Part shown: piece by piece, positions 1 to 8,503 of the stretch | Layout of the letters: each line of letters opens with the position of its first letter | Numbering within the stretch: the stretch's first letter is position 1 | From: Pontibacter qinzhouensis | GTDB lineage: Bacteria > Bacteroidota > Bacteroidia > Cytophagales > Hymenobacteraceae | Assembly (NCBI RefSeq): GCF_008017455.1 | Contig: NZ_VRTY01000055.1 | Span: 1 to 40,764, forward strand | Length of the DNA: 40,764 nt | Direction of reading: 5' to 3' | Position numbers and translations under genes: made by a program | The notes under the pieces: model-generated | Database searches by the model: none | What the model was told of the DNA's origin: nothing | What the model saw: only the letters and a program-made list of their open reading frames with translations

Positions 1-750
1 ATTCCGGAAGGCAACAGCTCCGTGGTCTCCCTGAAAACGTAAGGGGCCGGTAGCTTTTTCATCGCTACTGATGGCGCCCCTGGTTGGGCCGCTCAGCTCC
101 ACGTTTTCGTGAATTACGGTGCCGTTAAGTTCTACCCAGAGCATCTTGGCATTCTCCACTTTTTTCCCGGAAGCATCGAAGCGCGGAGCCTGGAAAGAAA
201 TTTTCAGATGCTGCCACAGCCCAGGGGCACGCCCTGCGTTTTGCCGGGCCACATAGCCTTCGTAGCCTTGTCTGCCACTGGGGCGCTTCTCGTCCCAGCG
301 CTCGTAAATACCGCCCACAGAGGCTGCTGTTATTTTGGTTTCGCCCCAGCTATCGGCGAGTTGCACTTCGTAAAGGCCTTGCAGGTAAATACCCGAGTTA
401 GATCCGCGTGCCATCATAAAGTCCAGCTCCACATCCTGATCTCCGTATTCGGCAACTGTCAGCAGATCCTGCCCCGGTTTCTTTCTGGCGGGTGCATTTA
501 CTAACACGCCCTGGCCCTGACTTACCCGTAAGGCATTTTGCTGTTGCAGGTCCGCCGTAACATCGCCAGCAATTTGCCAGCTTTTGCCAGGGTTTCTGAA
601 AAAGGCTAAATCGGTGAGTGGTACTGTTGCAGGCTGGCCTTGTAGCGGCTGCACCAAAGCAAATATAGCAACCGTGGCAATGGCCACCATTACTGAGTTA
701 GCACCAGCTAACGTACAGTAAACTTTTCTCAGTTTAATAAAACAGAACAT
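1..750 (-). CDS. DUF1080 (3-keto-disaccharide hydrolase family) protein, 3' end beyond window
   Basis: Reading the minus strand from an ATG at 748-750 gives 250 uninterrupted codons that run off the left edge. A hydrophobic stretch near residues 20-37 (MVAIATVAIFALVQPLQG) acts as a signal peptide; M21 is an alternative start. The mature part carries hallmarks of the DUF1080 / 3-keto-disaccharide hydrolase fold, a concanavalin-like beta sandwich: GSNSGIYLQGLYEVQL, GGIYER, APGLWQHLKISFQAPRFD, and the closing block LRFQGDHGAVAFRN at the window edge. Family members are secreted or periplasmic and are linked to degradation of modified glycans. The stop codon is not visible, so final length and any second domain are unknown. 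The gene is separated from its neighbour phzF by about 410 bp. Confidence 0.85.
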   Translation of the reverse strand, partial: MFCFIKLRKVYCTLAGANSVMVAIATVAIFALVQPLQGQPATVPLTDLAFFRNPGKSWQIAGDVTADLQQQNALRVSQGQGVLVNAPARKKPGQDLLTVAEYGDQDVELDFMMARGSNSGIYLQGLYEVQLADSWGETKITAASVGGIYERWDEKRPSGRQGYEGYVARQNAGRAPGLWQHLKISFQAPRFDASGKKVENAKMLWVELNGTVIHENVELSGPTRGAISSDEKATGPLRFQGDHGAVAFRN

Positions 751-1091
751 GCAGCATGAAGAAGTTATAAAGCCAGACAAAACCAGTTGAAACGACTGTG
801 ACAAACACAACGTGAACAAACTAATCAGCACACTTTTCAAAACTAACATTAGTTAATCTTGAAACCAACAGCTACTTATGCAATGAAATAAAAAAGCCCT
901 CTATTTCAGGAGTAACAGCTTTGGCATGTACTAATTGCCGGGACAAGGTAAGCAGAGAAAAGGAAAAGCAGAGGTATTAAATGTTTCTAATATGTACCTC
1001 TAAAGATAACCAGCCTAAAATGTAAAATAACTGCACCTGAATTTTCTGCTGCAGAGCTACTTTCAGATCGAATTTTCATAAATCAAGCTAA

Positions 1092-1118
1092 GCACATATT
1101 ACTTAACATAATATGTGC
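1092..1118. other. AT-rich perfect hairpin downstream of the phzF-like gene
   Basis: GCACATATTA (1092-1101) and TAATATGTGC (1109-1118) form a perfect 10-bp stem with a 7-nt loop. It lies 44 bp downstream of the stop codon of the minus-strand phzF-like gene. No U-tract follows on the minus strand, so a terminator role is only possible. The rest of the 751-1161 gap shows no gene. Confidence 0.35.
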
Positions 1119-1161
1119 ACTTTAGATATTGAACTTGTAAACGCTACTCCTCTCCTGCTTC

Positions 1162-1950
1162 TTATACATAAATCTCACCTTTCAGGTAAGCAACTGCATT
1201 TCCGGTTATGGCGACTCTGTCGCCCAGGAACTCGCAGGTTAGCTCGCCCTGGCGTTTCGAAAGCTGCCTGGCCGTTAGCTTTTGTTTGCCAAGTCGCTGG
1301 CTCCAGTATGGGATAAGGGTGGTGTGGGCGGAGCCTGTTACCGGGTCTTCATCAACGCCAACTTGGGGAGCAAAAAACCGCGACACAAAATCTACCTCTT
1401 TACCTGGAGCAGATACAATAACACCACGTGCCGCCACACCTGCCAATACCCGAAGGTCCGGGTGCAAGGCCACTATATCCTCTTCAGAAGCAAAAAGTAA
1501 CAGGTAATCGGTTTTGCCTTTAAAAGCAGCCTCGGGGGCAACTCCAAAAGCCTGAGTTAAAGTCTCTGGCACCTCGACCTGCTCCAACACATCTGTCGGA
1601 AAATTCAAAGTCAGTTCCTCTCCTTGCTGCTCCACAGTTAACAGACCGCTACGGTGCGAATGGAACGTAATGGCATTTACGGTGAGGTGGTGATAGCTAA
1701 AGAGCACAAAGGCAGCTGCCAGTGTGGCATGTCCGCAAAGGTCTACTTCTACGGTCGGTGTAAACCACCTAATGCTGTAATCGCTGCCAGTTTTTACGAC
1801 AAAAGCCGTTTCGGCCAGGTTGTTTTCTGCGGCAATTTGTTGCATTTTCTCCTCTTCGAGCCATTGGTCCAGCACACAAACGGCAGCAGGATTGCCGCCA
1901 AAAACTTTATCTGTAAAAGCGTCGATTTGGTAGAGTGTCAGTTTCTGCAT
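1162..1950 (-). CDS. PhzF-family isomerase / epimerase-like protein
   Basis: The 262-residue length matches the PhzF family (diaminopimelate-epimerase-like fold, two similar halves). Visible family motifs are YQIDAFTDKVFGGNPAAV at the N-terminus, NNLAETAFV, whose Glu corresponds to the catalytic Glu of PhzF, GHATLAAAFVLF around residue 73, and DEDPVTGSAHTTL in the C-terminal half. PhzF proper isomerises trans-2,3-dihydro-3-hydroxyanthranilate, but most homologues are of unknown substrate. No phenazine genes are nearby, so a phenazine role should not be assumed. The ATG at 1948-1950 is the natural start. It appears to be a single-gene unit. Confidence 0.9.
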   Translation of the reverse strand: MQKLTLYQIDAFTDKVFGGNPAAVCVLDQWLEEEKMQQIAAENNLAETAFVVKTGSDYSIRWFTPTVEVDLCGHATLAAAFVLFSYHHLTVNAITFHSHRSGLLTVEQQGEELTLNFPTDVLEQVEVPETLTQAFGVAPEAAFKGKTDYLLLFASEEDIVALHPDLRVLAGVAARGVIVSAPGKEVDFVSRFFAPQVGVDEDPVTGSAHTTLIPYWSQRLGKQKLTARQLSKRQGELTCEFLGDRVAITGNAVAYLKGEIYV

Positions 1951-2102
1951 GTTTTATTTCGATTTTATTCGTACCTCGCCATGTTTATGTCGCTTGTTCA
2001 AGTTCAGCAATTATAAAACAAACACCCGCAAAAATCATAAGACCTCTGCAAGTGCTTGTTCTAAAAGTTTGTGTTAAACTTTATATGGCTCTTATAAAGA
2101 AC

Positions 2103-2996
2103 CTACAGCGCCGGCAGCAGCAGCTCATAACTTGGCCGTGCTGTAGTAACAGTTAATTTATAGTCTTTGAGCCAGGGGTTGTACAGGCGCAGTGTTTTGT
2201 AATTGGTGCCATTGTCGAGGGCAAACTGCGGCAGGTCTTTTATAGATTCGGTTACGGTAACTGTACGGCTTTTTATGGGAGCATAGCCTTTAATTCTGCT
2301 GGTATCAAAGCCATATTTATCCGGGTTGGAGAGCACTTCCTTCAGGGCCAGAATCCGGAAAAGGTAACGCGATGTTTCATCGTTTAAGTAAAGGTCGTAG
2401 TAGGAGCTAACGTGCTGGGCAGCCAGCGCACGCTGTAAGCCACTCATGCCGCGGTTATACGAAGCGGCAGCATTGGTCCAGGAGCCGAACTTGGCTTTTG
2501 CCGTTTTAAAATAAGCTGCAGCTGCCACGGTTGCTTTAGCCAGGTGATACCGCTCATCAATCTCATCGTTTATAATAATGCCGTACCCACGCGAGGTATC
2601 GGGCATCAGTTGCCAGACACCTGCAGCACCTGCCGGCGATACCACGTTGCCCAGCAGACTTTCGGCCAGGGCTACGTACTTAATGTCGTCGGGCAGCCCC
2701 TGCTCCCGCAGCGATGCCTCAATTTCGGGCAGGTGCCGGCTCATTCTTTTCAGTCCCAGAATAGTGTTAGAATGGAAATAGGCATTTGACTGTAGCTCCC
2801 TGTCGAGGCGTTCGGCCACATCCGGAATATTCAGGGGCACGGCTTCTCCGGCAAATGTCATCTGCTCCGGCACCGGGTAAGACCGGTACTGCTTCAATAC
2901 AAAATCGGGTTCTGCAGCTTTCTGGCTGCATAAGTTAACCGTACCAACAAGGCAGAGACCAAGTAAAGCGGGTTTCCAGTAGCGGAACGTAAACAT
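2103..2996 (-). CDS. MltD-like lytic transglycosylase (GH23/SLT domain)
   Basis: 297 residues with an N-terminal signal segment (about residues 8-22) ending near NLCSQK; the context is a poor lipobox, so export rather than lipidation is the safer reading. The SLT/GH23 core follows: YVALAESLLGN with the catalytic Glu at residue 112, then SPAGAAGVWQLMPDTSRGYG, the substrate-cleft motif, and AAASYNRGMSGL. The C-terminal ~60 residues (VTVTESIKDLPQFALDNG...LRLYNPWL) resemble a degenerate LysM-type wall-binding module. The enzyme would cleave peptidoglycan glycan strands with anhydromuramyl formation in the periplasm. It is shorter than E. coli MltD, which carries several LysM repeats. It diverges from the cupin gene across a 270-bp gap that holds a dispersed-repeat copy. 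Confidence 0.88.
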   Translation of the reverse strand: MFTFRYWKPALLGLCLVGTVNLCSQKAAEPDFVLKQYRSYPVPEQMTFAGEAVPLNIPDVAERLDRELQSNAYFHSNTILGLKRMSRHLPEIEASLREQGLPDDIKYVALAESLLGNVVSPAGAAGVWQLMPDTSRGYGIIINDEIDERYHLAKATVAAAAYFKTAKAKFGSWTNAAASYNRGMSGLQRALAAQHVSSYYDLYLNDETSRYLFRILALKEVLSNPDKYGFDTSRIKGYAPIKSRTVTVTESIKDLPQFALDNGTNYKTLRLYNPWLKDYKLTVTTARPSYELLLPAL

Positions 2997-3150
2997 AACA
3001 GATACAAGTAGATGGTAAAAAACTCAGGCTATAAAGATACTTTAAAATATGGCAGATGGAAATTGCGCAGAGCAAATCTACCAAACGAGGCCTACAACCA
3101 TAACGTGCGAAACAGGTACAGCAGTGCCTGACACCGTACTTTTTAAGTCA

Positions 3151-3210
3151 GACCCTTGGCAGGTTTTTGATTATTTTCCTTCGGAAGGCTGTTTTCATTA
3201 GCATAATTTG
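3151..3210 (+). repeat. Dispersed ~60-bp intergenic repeat, copy 1
   Basis: Left box ACCCTTGG, AT-rich middle, then CGGAAGGC and TTTTCATTAGCATAATTTG. It sits in the divergent gap between the transglycosylase and the cupin gene, ending 60 bp before the cupin start. See the finding on this family. Confidence 0.8.
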
Positions 3211-3270
3211 ATGATCCTTTTGCTAAGCTGCTCGTTTAATCGTTGTAAGCATAAAGAGCATAGCACCTAC

Positions 3271-3783
3271 ATGAAAACAACAAATGTAAAGCCTATTTTA
3301 CTCGCTCCCAACCAGGGCATTCCGAACAACGCCGGGCTGCCGCTGCTCCTCTACCAACAGGTGTTACAGCAACAGGAAGACCTGGTTAGCGCCTTCAAAA
3401 AAGCTTTTGCACAAAACCACTGGGTGGGCACCTGGGTAAATGGTGTGTTCGATTACCACCACTACCATAGCGTGGCGCACGAGGTGCTGGGTGTGGCGGC
3501 TGGCACTGCCACCCTGATTTTTGGCGGACCAGGCGGCGAAGAAATAGAAGTAAAAGCCGGCGATATGGTGGTACTTCCAGCCGGAACAGGTCATTGCCGA
3601 AAACATGCCTCCGCAGATTTTAAGGTAGTTGGCGCTTACCCACCCGGCCAGCAGGACTACGACATTTGCACTGCAACCGACAATATGGCCGAAAAGCAAA
3701 AAAATATTGCGAACGTTAAGCTCCCCTCCACCGACCCTGTTAGCGGTAAGGAAGGCCCCCTGTGCCAGCACTGGCTTCAATAA
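3271..3783 (+). CDS. YjlB-like cupin-domain protein
   Basis: 170 residues from the ATG at 3271 (MKTTNVKPIL); a longer reading from 3208 would run into the dispersed repeat and is less likely. The opening IPNNAGLPLLLYQQV is characteristic of the YjlB cupin group. A single cupin barrel follows: HYHSVAHEVLGVAAGTATL (metal-binding His/Glu motif 1, with H-x-H and a later Glu), then GDMVVLPAGTGHCRK (motif 2 with the final metal-ligand His). Function within this group is not established; metal-dependent oxidation or isomerisation of a small molecule is the generic expectation. Monocistronic, with a 35-bp repeat immediately after the stop. Confidence 0.85.
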   Translation: MKTTNVKPILLAPNQGIPNNAGLPLLLYQQVLQQQEDLVSAFKKAFAQNHWVGTWVNGVFDYHHYHSVAHEVLGVAAGTATLIFGGPGGEEIEVKAGDMVVLPAGTGHCRKHASADFKVVGAYPPGQQDYDICTATDNMAEKQKNIANVKLPSTDPVSGKEGPLCQHWLQ

Positions 3784-3786
3784 TGA

Positions 3787-3821
3787 AAGACACAAGTATC
3801 AAGACGCAGGACACAAGACCT
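3787..3821 (+). repeat. 35-bp dispersed repeat, copy A
   Basis: Begins AAGACACAAGTATCAAGAC and continues with a CAGGACACAAGACCT end. It matches 20418-20452 in the opposite orientation over 35 nt with one mismatch. It lies 4 nt after the cupin stop codon. Confidence 0.8.
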
Positions 3822-3899
3822 TAGGTGCTCTAGCATTGTAAGACTCCTACAATACTTCGTGATCATAGAAGCTTGGGTATGGTCTGATCTGAAATGGCG

Positions 3900-3960
3900 T
3901 ACCCTTGGCTAAAAAATAACTAAAATCTTATGGAAGGGCATTTTCATTAGAATAATTATA
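3900..3960 (+). repeat. Dispersed ~60-bp intergenic repeat, copy 2
   Basis: TACCCTTGGC, AT-rich middle, TGGAAGGGC, ATTTTCATTAGAATAATT. It ends 74 bp before the start of the sugar dehydrogenase gene. CCCTT near the left end can pair with AAGGG near the right. Confidence 0.85.
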
Positions 3961-4034
3961 TCAGCTAACGCAACATCATCAACAGCATATTGTTACCTTG
4001 CTTTAACCAAACCTACAAATCTACACTACCTATT

Positions 4035-5516
4035 ATGCACCTAGCAAACCAGATTTTCCCTGTGCTGGCAATAGCCCTTTTGAGTTTAGGGAGTTGCACC
4101 AACTCTGCCAACAACACAGCCTCAACTGCTGCAGCACCGCCGCAAGAGCTTGCTTCGGCAACGGCAGGTGGAGCCCAGGCTGCACTCGATGCTGATAAAG
4201 CACAAACCCAGTTTAACACCTATTGCTCCGGCTGCCACGGCGATAATGCCATTACTTTTGCAGACCGGCGCTGGAAGTACGGCAGCTCGCGCGAAGAAAT
4301 CTTTACCTCTATAAAAAAAGGAATTCCGGCTGCTGGCATGCCTGCCTTTGCCGCTACTTTTTCCGATGCTGAAATCGAAAACCTGGTGACTTATATAAAG
4401 GAAGGCATTCAGTCGGTAGAGGCCTATTCCTTTAAAGAGCAGCAAGCGGCACAGGAGACGTATGAATCGGAAGGGCAAACCATTAAGCTTGAGACTGTGG
4501 TGAGCGGTATCGGTGTGCCGTGGGGCCTTGCTTTTTTACCAGACGGTGGTATGCTTGTAACAGAACGATCTGGCAAGTTTTACAGAGTATCTGAGAACCG
4601 AGAGCTACAGCCGGTGCAGGGTGTTCCTGCTGTCAGAGCCGAAGGTCAGAGCGGGTTAATGGATGTGGCGCTTCACCCGAACTTCAGCAAGAATAACATC
4701 ATTTACCTCTCTTATTCTGCCATTAAACAGCAAGATGGCAAAACCTTATCTACTACAGCCATTATGCGCGCCAGGCTGGATGGCAACCAACTCACCGATC
4801 AGAAAGTTATTTTTGAGGCCCAACCCTACTCCGAAACCAGGCACCACTACGGCTCCCGCATGGTGTTCGGCAAAGATGGTTACCTCTACTTTTCGGTAGG
4901 AGAACGTGGCAACGAAAAAGAAAACCCACAAACTCTGGACCGGCACCTGGGCAAAATTCACCGCATTAAAGACGATGGCAGCATTCCGGCCGATAACCCA
5001 TTTGTGAACAGGCAAGGCGCTTTACCATCTATTTACTCTTACGGGCACCGCAATCCGCAAGGCCTGGCTTTTCATCCGGCAACAGGAGAACTATGGTCAC
5101 ATGAGCATGGTCCACGCGGAGGCGATGAGGTAAACATCGTAAAACCCGCCAGGAACTATGGCTGGCCTGTGGTGTCGTATGGCATTAACTACAATGGCCA
5201 ACCCATAACCGACAAAACCCAGCAAGCAGGCGTAGAAGACCCGATCTGGTACTGGACTCCCTCTATTGCTCCCTCTGGCATGGCCTTCGTAACCGGCAAC
5301 CGTTACAAAGGCTGGGAAGGCGATGTAATGGTGGGCTCGTTGCGCTTTAAGTTCCTGAGCAGGTGCAAAATAGAGAACGGCAAAATTGTGCGCGAAGAAA
5401 AACTGTTGCCTAACATTGGCCGCGTAAGAGAAGTACGCATGAGCCCCGATGGCTACCTCTACATAGGCGTAGAAACCGGCCACGTCTATAAACTAGTTCC
5501 TGTAGCCAAGCCATAG
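4035..5516 (+). CDS. Cytochrome c / PQQ-dependent sugar dehydrogenase (GSDH family) lipoprotein
   Basis: 493 residues from the ATG at 4035; the frame is open from 3990, but only this start gives a clean lipoprotein signal ending LSLGSC (lipidated Cys near residue 21). A mono-haem cytochrome c domain follows (CSGCH near residue 64, with GMPAFAATFSDAEIENLVTYI supplying the likely axial Met), then a glucose/sorbosone dehydrogenase beta-propeller from about residue 150: GVPWGLAFLPDGGMLVTER, SGLMDVALHPNF, YGHRNPQGLAFHP, HEHGPRGGDEVNIV, NYGWPVVSYGINYNG. Members oxidise sugars using PQQ, and the attached cytochrome would take the electrons, so the protein looks like a self-contained donor to the respiratory chain at the outer face of a membrane. 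No PQQ biosynthesis genes are in view; the cofactor may be scavenged. Confidence 0.9.
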   Translation: MHLANQIFPVLAIALLSLGSCTNSANNTASTAAAPPQELASATAGGAQAALDADKAQTQFNTYCSGCHGDNAITFADRRWKYGSSREEIFTSIKKGIPAAGMPAFAATFSDAEIENLVTYIKEGIQSVEAYSFKEQQAAQETYESEGQTIKLETVVSGIGVPWGLAFLPDGGMLVTERSGKFYRVSENRELQPVQGVPAVRAEGQSGLMDVALHPNFSKNNIIYLSYSAIKQQDGKTLSTTAIMRARLDGNQLTDQKVIFEAQPYSETRHHYGSRMVFGKDGYLYFSVGERGNEKENPQTLDRHLGKIHRIKDDGSIPADNPFVNRQGALPSIYSYGHRNPQGLAFHPATGELWSHEHGPRGGDEVNIVKPARNYGWPVVSYGINYNGQPITDKTQQAGVEDPIWYWTPSIAPSGMAFVTGNRYKGWEGDVMVGSLRFKFLSRCKIENGKIVREEKLLPNIGRVREVRMSPDGYLYIGVETGHVYKLVPVAKP

Positions 5517-5595
5517 CTTTCAGAATCATTTCATCTAAAAAAACCAAGCTCATAAGGCGCAGTTAAAAGTGTGGCCGGCTTATTTAGTGGCGTAA

Positions 5596-6231
5596 TTAAC
5601 TTAAAAACAGCTTTTCCAGATCGGGAATACTATCTATGCGGGCATCGTAGCCAGGAACATCGCCGAAGCCGTAGCTGGCATAAATAAAAGGCACACCGGC
5701 TTTTTTACTTGCTTCATAATCACCGAGCGTATCGCCCACATACACAGGGTTGGCAAGTTGGTGGCGCGCCACAATTTCTTTTATGTTCTCAGATTTTTGC
5801 AGGCTTTTAGTGCCGTAACACTGATGGCCTTCTATGAGATCGTGCAGTTTGCTATGCTCCAGAAACGACTCGATATACCCCATCTGGCAATTACTTACAA
5901 TAAATAACCGATACCGCTCCTTCAGTGCCCGAAGCGTTTTCTCAAGGCCTTCGTACAGGTTTCCGCCTTGTTTGTTCATGTGCTCCAGCTCCTCTTTGGC
6001 GCAAATAGCCTTAAGCTCGTTGCGTTGCTCGGTGCTCAGGTAAGCGTAAAGCTTATCGTAAATGGCATCGTAGGTCATGCCCGTAATAGACTGTACTTTC
6101 TGTACAGTTATTTCATCCTGCACATAATCTACTTTGTCAATGGCTGCCTGCCAGGCTTTGGCAACGGTGGCTGTGGCATCCCAGAGGGTGCCGTCGAGAT
6201 CAAAAATTATGCTGTCGGTATTTTTTAGCAT
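5596..6231 (-). CDS. HAD-superfamily hydrolase, phosphoglycolate phosphatase-like
   Basis: 211 residues with all HAD motifs: motif I IIFDLDGTLWD (nucleophile and acid Asp near residues 10 and 12), a helical cap at about residues 18-80, motif II LFIVSNCQ, and motifs III/IV in YVGDTLGDYEASKKAGV. This is the subgroup with a small alpha-helical cap (Gph/PgmB type), acting on small phosphorylated metabolites. The substrate cannot be read from the sequence. Convergent with the sugar dehydrogenase gene, 79 bp apart; start at the ATG at 6229-6231. Confidence 0.88.
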   Translation of the reverse strand: MLKNTDSIIFDLDGTLWDATATVAKAWQAAIDKVDYVQDEITVQKVQSITGMTYDAIYDKLYAYLSTEQRNELKAICAKEELEHMNKQGGNLYEGLEKTLRALKERYRLFIVSNCQMGYIESFLEHSKLHDLIEGHQCYGTKSLQKSENIKEIVARHQLANPVYVGDTLGDYEASKKAGVPFIYASYGFGDVPGYDARIDSIPDLEKLFLS

Positions 6232-6475
6232 TTGTTAGTAACTGGTTTAGCTCCGGCTTTTGCTGCCCCTAGTAAGGCAGGCCGGAAGAATGAAAAATTA
6301 GTGGTGGCTACAGGTTAAGCATCCGGCCACAAGTTACACTTTTACTGCCGCACCAACAGCAATGTTGCAACAACCTGTAAAGTGCAACTGCCAGAAAGTA
6401 ACAATGGAAGCAAACAGGTACATGTTCCGCCAGGTGCCATAGCACTATACTTATAACCCTACACGTTGGCTTTTT

Positions 6476-6536
6476 ACCCTTGACTCAAAAATCTGTTTTT
6501 CCTTTTTGGAGGGCATTTTAGTTAGGATAATTGAGG
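6476..6536 (+). repeat. Dispersed ~60-bp intergenic repeat, copy 3
   Basis: TACCCTTGAC, then TTTTTGGAGGGC and a diverged core ATTTTAGTTAGGATAATTG. CCC/GGG pairing is preserved between the two ends. It lies in the 417-bp gap between the HAD gene and the next lipoprotein gene; the rest of this gap (6232-6475) shows nothing recognisable. Confidence 0.7.
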
Positions 6537-6648
6537 TACATACTTACCTGACTTTCATAACCAGCACATTCATAAAGAAAATACAAAATATCCTTTGCAA
6601 CTTCTCAGAAAAAATAGAGATATTTATCAGCACCAATTACTTTTTGCA

Positions 6649-7440
6649 TTGAAAACCAGGTCTTACACCCACCTGACACAGTTGTTGTCGTTTTTGTGCC
6701 TGTGCCTGTTTAGTGGCGCTGGCTGCCGTATGGTTTACACGCCTACCATGCAAAACGTGCCTTTGCTGCACGAAAAGGGAGACCTGCAACTGGTGGCAAA
6801 TGTTCAGAATCTGCAAACTGCCTACGCTCTTTCAGATCATGTAGCGGTTATGGCCAATGGCAGTTACCACCAGGCCCGCTGGACAATGGGTAGCACACCC
6901 AGCCAACGCGAGCAAGACTACAAATCGAACAGGTATAATGTAGAAGGTGCAGTCGGATACTTCAGGCCGATTGTAGACAAAGTAAGCTGGGAGGTATATG
7001 GAGGGGCCGGTTTAGGACAGGTGCACCTGCACAACCACCCGTTGATTTTTGGGTGGGGAAATACTTACCCGGATGAACAACTGGAGTATACCGCTAACAC
7101 CCGCAAAGTGTTTATACAGCCAGCAATCGGCCTGGCCGATAAAACGGTAGAGCTGTCGTTCTCGAGCCGGTTGGTGGCCCTGCAGCTTCAGAACATCCAA
7201 ACCACTTATACCCAGGAGCAACTGCAATACGATAAACTGGCAAATCTGGATCAGCACATGCACCTGTTCCTGGAGCCCTGCGTTACGGCACGCTTTGGCT
7301 TTAAGTGGCTAAAGCTACAGACGCAGTTCCTGCACAGTGCCAGATTAACAAAACAGGAGATTCGCCATAACCCTTTTGTCCTGAACTTCAGCCTCCAGTT
7401 TAATTTATCAAAACAAAACCGGCAAGAGATATTCCGGTAG
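6649..7440 (+). CDS. Small lipoprotein of unknown function (paralogue of the gene at 14131)
   Basis: No ATG lies near the beginning. The most sensible start is TTG at 6649 (MKTRSYTHLTQLL...), giving a 26-residue lipoprotein signal ending SGAGC; an upstream TTG at 6595 is possible. The mature protein starts YTPTMQNVPLLHEKGDLQL and contains QTAYALSDHVAVMANGSY. The gene at 14131-14898 has the same landmarks in the same order (YMPNVPNVPMFTEKGEL, NTAYAVSDHFAVQVNGS). Alternating hydrophobic strands and Gly-rich turns such as WEVYGGAGLGQVHLH suggest a beta-barrel-like protein attached to the outer membrane. I recognise it only as a Bacteroidota family without assigned function. Confidence 0.72.
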   Translation: MKTRSYTHLTQLLSFLCLCLFSGAGCRMVYTPTMQNVPLLHEKGDLQLVANVQNLQTAYALSDHVAVMANGSYHQARWTMGSTPSQREQDYKSNRYNVEGAVGYFRPIVDKVSWEVYGGAGLGQVHLHNHPLIFGWGNTYPDEQLEYTANTRKVFIQPAIGLADKTVELSFSSRLVALQLQNIQTTYTQEQLQYDKLANLDQHMHLFLEPCVTARFGFKWLKLQTQFLHSARLTKQEIRHNPFVLNFSLQFNLSKQNRQEIFR

Positions 7441-7605
7441 CAACGTGGTTTTTTAAGACATTTGATCCCCTCAAAAAATTAAAAATTCTATATTTGCTAA
7501 GCTGGCATTAAGTGAGCTGCCAACCTGCTTTGGATGAAGGCTTAAACAGCAGGTACCCGGCATGCAGCACTTATAACAGGCTTTTTCATTTAACCAGAAA
7601 CCTCT

Positions 7606-8496
7606 GTGGCAATAGTTTTAGATATAAACGGCCTTTCTAAAAGGTACGGCAACATTCAGGCTCTCGATGCGCTGACCCTGCAGGTAGAGGAAGGCAGCAT
7701 TTACGGTTTGCTCGGGCCAAACGGCAGCGGCAAAACCACTACCCTCGGCATGGTACTCGATGTGATCAGGCCTGGCGGGGGCAGCTTTAGCTGGTTTGGC
7801 AGCAGCGTAAGCAAAACCACCAAGCAACGCATAGGCGCCCTTCTCGAAACGCCTAATTTTTATCCGTACCTAACAGCAAAACGTAACCTGCAAATGGTGG
7901 CGCACATAAAGGGAGCCGACAGCGCCTCTATTAACAGGGTACTCGACCTGGTGGGTTTAGGCACCCGGAGCAACACTCCCTTTAAAAGCTTTTCGCTGGG
8001 TATGAAGCAACGGCTCGCCATTGGTGCCGCCATGCTCAACGACCCGGAGGTGCTGGTACTCGACGAACCTACCAACGGCCTTGATCCGCAAGGCATTGCC
8101 GAAGTTCGCGACCTGATTCTGCGAATTGCCGCCCAGGGCAAAACCATTATACTGGCGAGCCACCTGCTTGATGAGGTGGAGAAAGTATGCACACACATGG
8201 CAGTACTGCGGTCGGGAAAGCTGATGGCAAACGGTTCGGTAGGCGATATGCTGGCGGCGCAGGAACAGTTGTTTATTTGCGCTGCAGCACTGGAGCCCGT
8301 GCTTGCGCTGCTGGAGCGGCTACCTTATGTGGCCCAGTTCAGGCCAGAAAAAGAAGGCGTTCTGCTAACACTGAGCGAGGGCTACACCAGCCAGGACATC
8401 AACCGCGATATGTTTGCGCAAGACATTGTGTTGTCGCAGCTGATCGTGCGCCGCAAAAGCCTCGAAGCCCAATTTATGGAGATCATTAAAAACTAA
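7606..8496 (+). CDS. ABC-2 type exporter, ATP-binding subunit
   Basis: 296 residues starting with GTG at 7606; no in-frame ATG precedes the conserved region. Walker A GPNGSGKTT (from residue 38), signature FSLGMKQRLAIGAAML, and Walker B VLVLDEPTNGLDPQG with the catalytic Glu followed by a switch His in ILASHLLDEVEKV. The roughly 90-residue C-terminal extension (from about residue 210) is typical of single-domain ATPases paired with ABC-2 permeases, the NatA/BcrA-like group. The permease gene begins 8 bp after the stop, so the two form an operon. Substrate is unknown; peptide antibiotics, lipids or ions are all handled by relatives. Confidence 0.92.
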   Translation: MAIVLDINGLSKRYGNIQALDALTLQVEEGSIYGLLGPNGSGKTTTLGMVLDVIRPGGGSFSWFGSSVSKTTKQRIGALLETPNFYPYLTAKRNLQMVAHIKGADSASINRVLDLVGLGTRSNTPFKSFSLGMKQRLAIGAAMLNDPEVLVLDEPTNGLDPQGIAEVRDLILRIAAQGKTIILASHLLDEVEKVCTHMAVLRSGKLMANGSVGDMLAAQEQLFICAAALEPVLALLERLPYVAQFRPEKEGVLLTLSEGYTSQDINRDMFAQDIVLSQLIVRRKSLEAQFMEIIKN

Positions 8497-8503
8497 CCAC
8501 CCC

